From positions 1 to 64,000 of the forward strand of contig NZ_JONR01000025.1 of NCBI RefSeq assembly GCF_000711955.1: DNA of 64,000 nt, written 5' to 3'. The notes beneath the pieces were generated by a model, which worked only from the letters and a program-made list of their open reading frames with translations, was not told the DNA's origin and did no database searches. Made by a program: the position numbers and the translations under genes. Below, one piece after another: positions 62,066-64,000 of the stretch. Within the stretch, counting starts at the first letter, position 1. Each line of letters begins with the position of its first letter. The DNA comes from Nevskia soli DSM 19509. Lineage in GTDB: Bacteria > Pseudomonadota > Gammaproteobacteria > Nevskiales > Nevskiaceae.

Positions 62066-62902
62066 ATGTTCAAATTCAACGCGTCGGCGGCCGTGCGCGG
62101 CTTCGCCTGTTTCAGCCTGGCCATGGGCGCCGCGGCGCTGGCCGATCCGATCAGCGATGCGGGCCTGAAGGACAAGGACGTGAAGCAGGCGGTGGTGGAG
62201 TCCTTCGCCAACGGCTATGCCTATATCCCCGGCAGCCTGCGCACGCTCGGGCCGGAGGCACGCGCGGCCTTCATGCGTGCCGCGGGACAACTGGCCATCG
62301 CCTACGGCAGGAGCGATGCCTTCAGGCAGGACTATGCCGCCTGGTGGGAGGAGTACAAACCGAAGCTGGAGTTGATCTCGCCGCAGGAGATGCAGGAGCA
62401 GAACGAGAGCGCCAACGCCAATTTTTCCAAGGAAGAGACCGAGCGCAAGGGCGTGGTTGCACAGCTCGAGGCGCAGCGCGCGGCGTTCAAGAAGGCCGGC
62501 ATGAGCGATGCGCAGATCGACGGCATGATCGCGCAGGCGAAACAGGGCGAGCAGCAGATCGAGCAGATGCGCAAGCAGGGACAGCTACCCGCTGGCCCGC
62601 AACTGACGACGGAGCAGGAACGCCAGCAGCAGAATGCGCAGCGGCAGCAGGAGTATCAGCAGCGCCTGGTGAAGTTCCAGGCGGAGCATCCGGCCGATCC
62701 GGGCGAGGCGATCCGCCGCGCGCTGAACGAGTTCCTGGCGCTGTCGGCCAGCGTGGATTTCAACGCCAGGGTGGTCAATGGCCGCTTCGTCGATCCCGTC
62801 TACCAGGGGAAGGATGATCAGTGGAAGCGCTGCTTCCGGGCCGGCAAGCCGGCGGTGGACGCGGCGCGGGACGTCGCGCAGGGGTGGTTGCAGCGGATTT
62901 AG
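62066..62902 (+). CDS. Exported coiled-coil protein of unknown function
   Basis: A 278-residue protein with a signal peptide (cleavage near AAALA-DP), an N-terminal helical part and a long Gln/Glu-rich predicted coiled coil (about residues 110-220) before a short C-terminal domain ending WKRCFRAGKPAVDAARDV. I recognise no family. The ATG at 62066 has AGGGGA five bases upstream; the ORF start at 61922 is inside TgpA. It lies 79 bases downstream of TgpA in the same direction, possibly the last gene of that operon. Confidence 0.75.
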   Translation: MFKFNASAAVRGFACFSLAMGAAALADPISDAGLKDKDVKQAVVESFANGYAYIPGSLRTLGPEARAAFMRAAGQLAIAYGRSDAFRQDYAAWWEEYKPKLELISPQEMQEQNESANANFSKEETERKGVVAQLEAQRAAFKKAGMSDAQIDGMIAQAKQGEQQIEQMRKQGQLPAGPQLTTEQERQQQNAQRQQEYQQRLVKFQAEHPADPGEAIRRALNEFLALSASVDFNARVVNGRFVDPVYQGKDDQWKRCFRAGKPAVDAARDVAQGWLQRI

Positions 62903-62908
62903 ACCAAA

Positions 62909-62935
62909 CCCCGGAAGCGCTGCGCGCTTCCGGGG
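62909..62935 (-). terminator. Strong hairpin between the coiled-coil gene and kynA
   Basis: CCCCGGAAGCGC pairs perfectly with GCGCTTCCGGGG around a three-base loop. On the minus strand it is followed by TTTGGTCT and lies 17 bases past the kynA stop, so it is a plausible weak intrinsic terminator for kynA. It may also stop the plus-strand gene ending at 62902. Confidence 0.65.
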
Positions 62936-62952
62936 CGGCCCGCAGCCGCGGA

Positions 62953-63741
62953 TCAGAGCTGGGCGCGGATGGCCCAGAGATCCGGGAACAGGGGCGTGAA
63001 CAGGGTGTTGCGCAGGTAGGCGGCGCCGGAGGAACCGCCGCTGCCGGGCTTGGCGCCGATGGTGCGCTCGACCATCTTGACGTGGCGGTAGCGCCATTCC
63101 TGCAAGCCTTCGTCGAGGTCCACCAGGCGTTCGCAGACCTGAGCCTGGAACGGCAGGGTACGGTAGACGGTCAGCAGGGCCTGTTGCACGGCTTCGTCGG
63201 CGACGGTGGGCTGCGCGGGGTCGCGTTGCAGGGCGGCCGCGGGAACGGTCACGCCGTTGGCCTGGAGGTAATGCAGGAAGGCGTCGTAGACCGAGGGCTC
63301 GGTCATCAGCTGTTGCAGTTCGCTGCGTTCGCGGCTGTCCTGCGGGTAGTTTTCCAGCGCCGAGGTGCGCTTGTGGCCGAGCAGGAATTCGACGGCGCGG
63401 AACTGGAAGGACTGGAAGCCGCTGGAGGCCTGCAAGCGCGAACGGAAGGCGTTGAAGGAAAGCGGCGTCATCGTCTCCAGGATATCCACCTGCCCGACCA
63501 GGGTCTTGAGGATGGTCAGGGTACGCTTGAGGGTGGCCAGGGCATGCGGGGTATCGCCGGCGGCGAAGGCGCTGCGCAGGTAGCGCAGTTCATGCAGGCA
63601 TTGCTTGAACCACAGTTCGTACACCTGGTGGATGACGATGAACAGGAGTTCGTCGTGCTCGGCGGACAGCGGCTGCTGCTGTTGCAGCAGGCCGTCGAGC
63701 TTGAGGTACTCGGAATAGGTCAGGGATTTTTCATGGGTCAT
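62953..63741 (-). CDS. kynA: Tryptophan 2,3-dioxygenase
   Basis: KynA is the heme enzyme that opens the tryptophan indole ring to N-formylkynurenine. The 262-residue product has the family start LTYSEYLKLDGLL, the substrate pocket HDELLFIVIHQVYELWFKQ, the SGFQSFQFRAVEFLLGHK block and the C-terminal WRYRHVKMVERTIGAKPGSG with the heme-binding His. kynB and kynU are not in the window. ATG at 63741. Confidence 0.95.
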   Translation of the reverse strand: MTHEKSLTYSEYLKLDGLLQQQQPLSAEHDELLFIVIHQVYELWFKQCLHELRYLRSAFAAGDTPHALATLKRTLTILKTLVGQVDILETMTPLSFNAFRSRLQASSGFQSFQFRAVEFLLGHKRTSALENYPQDSRERSELQQLMTEPSVYDAFLHYLQANGVTVPAAALQRDPAQPTVADEAVQQALLTVYRTLPFQAQVCERLVDLDEGLQEWRYRHVKMVERTIGAKPGSGGSSGAAYLRNTLFTPLFPDLWAIRAQL

Positions 63742-63778
63742 GCCGGGATTTTAGGACTTGTTGACCCTGCCCGGGACG

Positions 63779-64000
63779 TCAGACTCCGGTATTGGGCTCC
63801 TGTACCCGCGACAGCAGTACGGCGCCGACCACGAAGAATACCGAAAGCACCATGATCGACAGGTGGGGACTGCCGGTGGCCAGGGCCACCGCGCCCACCA
63901 CCAGGGGCCCCAGCACGGCGGCGAACTTGCCGAGCATGTTGTAGAAGCCGAAATACTCGCCGGAACGCTCGCGCGGAATCAGGCGCGAAAAATAGGAGCG
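63779..64000 (-). CDS. UMF1-like MFS transporter, C-terminal 73 residues (cut by window edge)
   Basis: The frame runs from the window edge to a TGA at 63779-63781. It opens SYFSRLIPRERSGEYFGFYN and continues MLGKFAAVLGPLVVGAV, matching the late helices of the UMF1 (Atg22-like) branch of the major facilitator superfamily, then one more hydrophobic helix (LSIMVLSVFFVVGAVLLSRV) and a short tail. The N-terminal majority lies beyond the window. It is upstream of kynA in the same direction. Substrate unknown. Confidence 0.8.
   Translation of the reverse strand, partial: RSYFSRLIPRERSGEYFGFYNMLGKFAAVLGPLVVGAVALATGSPHLSIMVLSVFFVVGAVLLSRVQEPNTGV

Overview
The window is a dense, GC-rich chromosomal stretch. 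Its gene order points to a betaproteobacterium: leuC-leuD-leuB-asd-fimV-truA-trpF-trpB-trpA-accD-folC-dedD is a classic betaproteobacterial backbone. The DUF1302 outer-membrane protein, complete histidine degradation and a dienoyl-CoA isomerase would fit a Rhodocyclales or Sterolibacteriaceae-like environmental degrader. That placement is inference; no rRNA or species marker lies in the window.

Layout. 1-6.6 kb: half of a dispersed inverted-repeat element, then imuB-dnaE2 (SOS mutasome) and recQ. 6.7-8.5 kb: a PaaI thioesterase, five tRNA genes (Arg and Ser on minus; Thr, His and Lys on plus) and a probably inactive RBBP9-like hydrolase. 8.7-16.4 kb: three consecutive minus-strand lipoprotein genes with PHP-type metallohydrolase domains, two of them ~1000-residue tandem paralogues. 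16.5-20.0 kb: a dienoyl-CoA isomerase convergent with a DUF1302 protein. 20.2-28.7 kb: the five-step histidine utilisation operon hutU-H-F-I-G plus an LpqC-like esterase, divergent from hutC across a 16-bp palindromic operator. 28.7-43.4 kb: the housekeeping backbone on minus, with a SAM methyltransferase embedded among the leu genes and a 270-bp MITE-like element between fimV and asd. 43.5-53.4 kb: a LysR regulator divergent from leuC, then accessory genes (GST, two EamA exporters, PYROXD2-like flavoprotein, nitrobindin-like, VOC and NTF2-like proteins, a second-copy methionine aminopeptidase) and a repeat-rich 640-bp intergenic region. 53.4-57.5 kb: aroC and prmB on minus, then SCO1, PCu(A)C and psd on plus. 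57.5-62.9 kb: an overlapping MoxR-DUF58-macrodomain-TgpA operon and a secreted coiled-coil protein. 62.9-64 kb: tryptophan 2,3-dioxygenase and the C-terminal end of a UMF1-like transporter cut by the window edge.

How the genes work together. ImuB and DnaE2 perform translesion synthesis, and RecQ processes recombination intermediates. HutH, HutU, HutI, HutF and HutG convert histidine to glutamate, ammonia and formate under HutC. LeuCDB makes leucine, TrpFBA finishes tryptophan, and Asd feeds lysine, threonine and methionine. SCO1 and PCu(A)C deliver copper to cytochrome oxidase. MoxR, DUF58 and TgpA form the standard chaperone / VWA-like / transglutaminase cassette, here with an ADP-ribose-processing macrodomain inserted.

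Most unusual points: the MITE-like element with 33-bp terminal repeats and two internal cruciforms, a second copy of which abuts imuB; the tandem PHP/beta-propeller lipoproteins; truA without any canonical start codon; the macrodomain in the TgpA operon; and a hydrolase that has lost its nucleophile.
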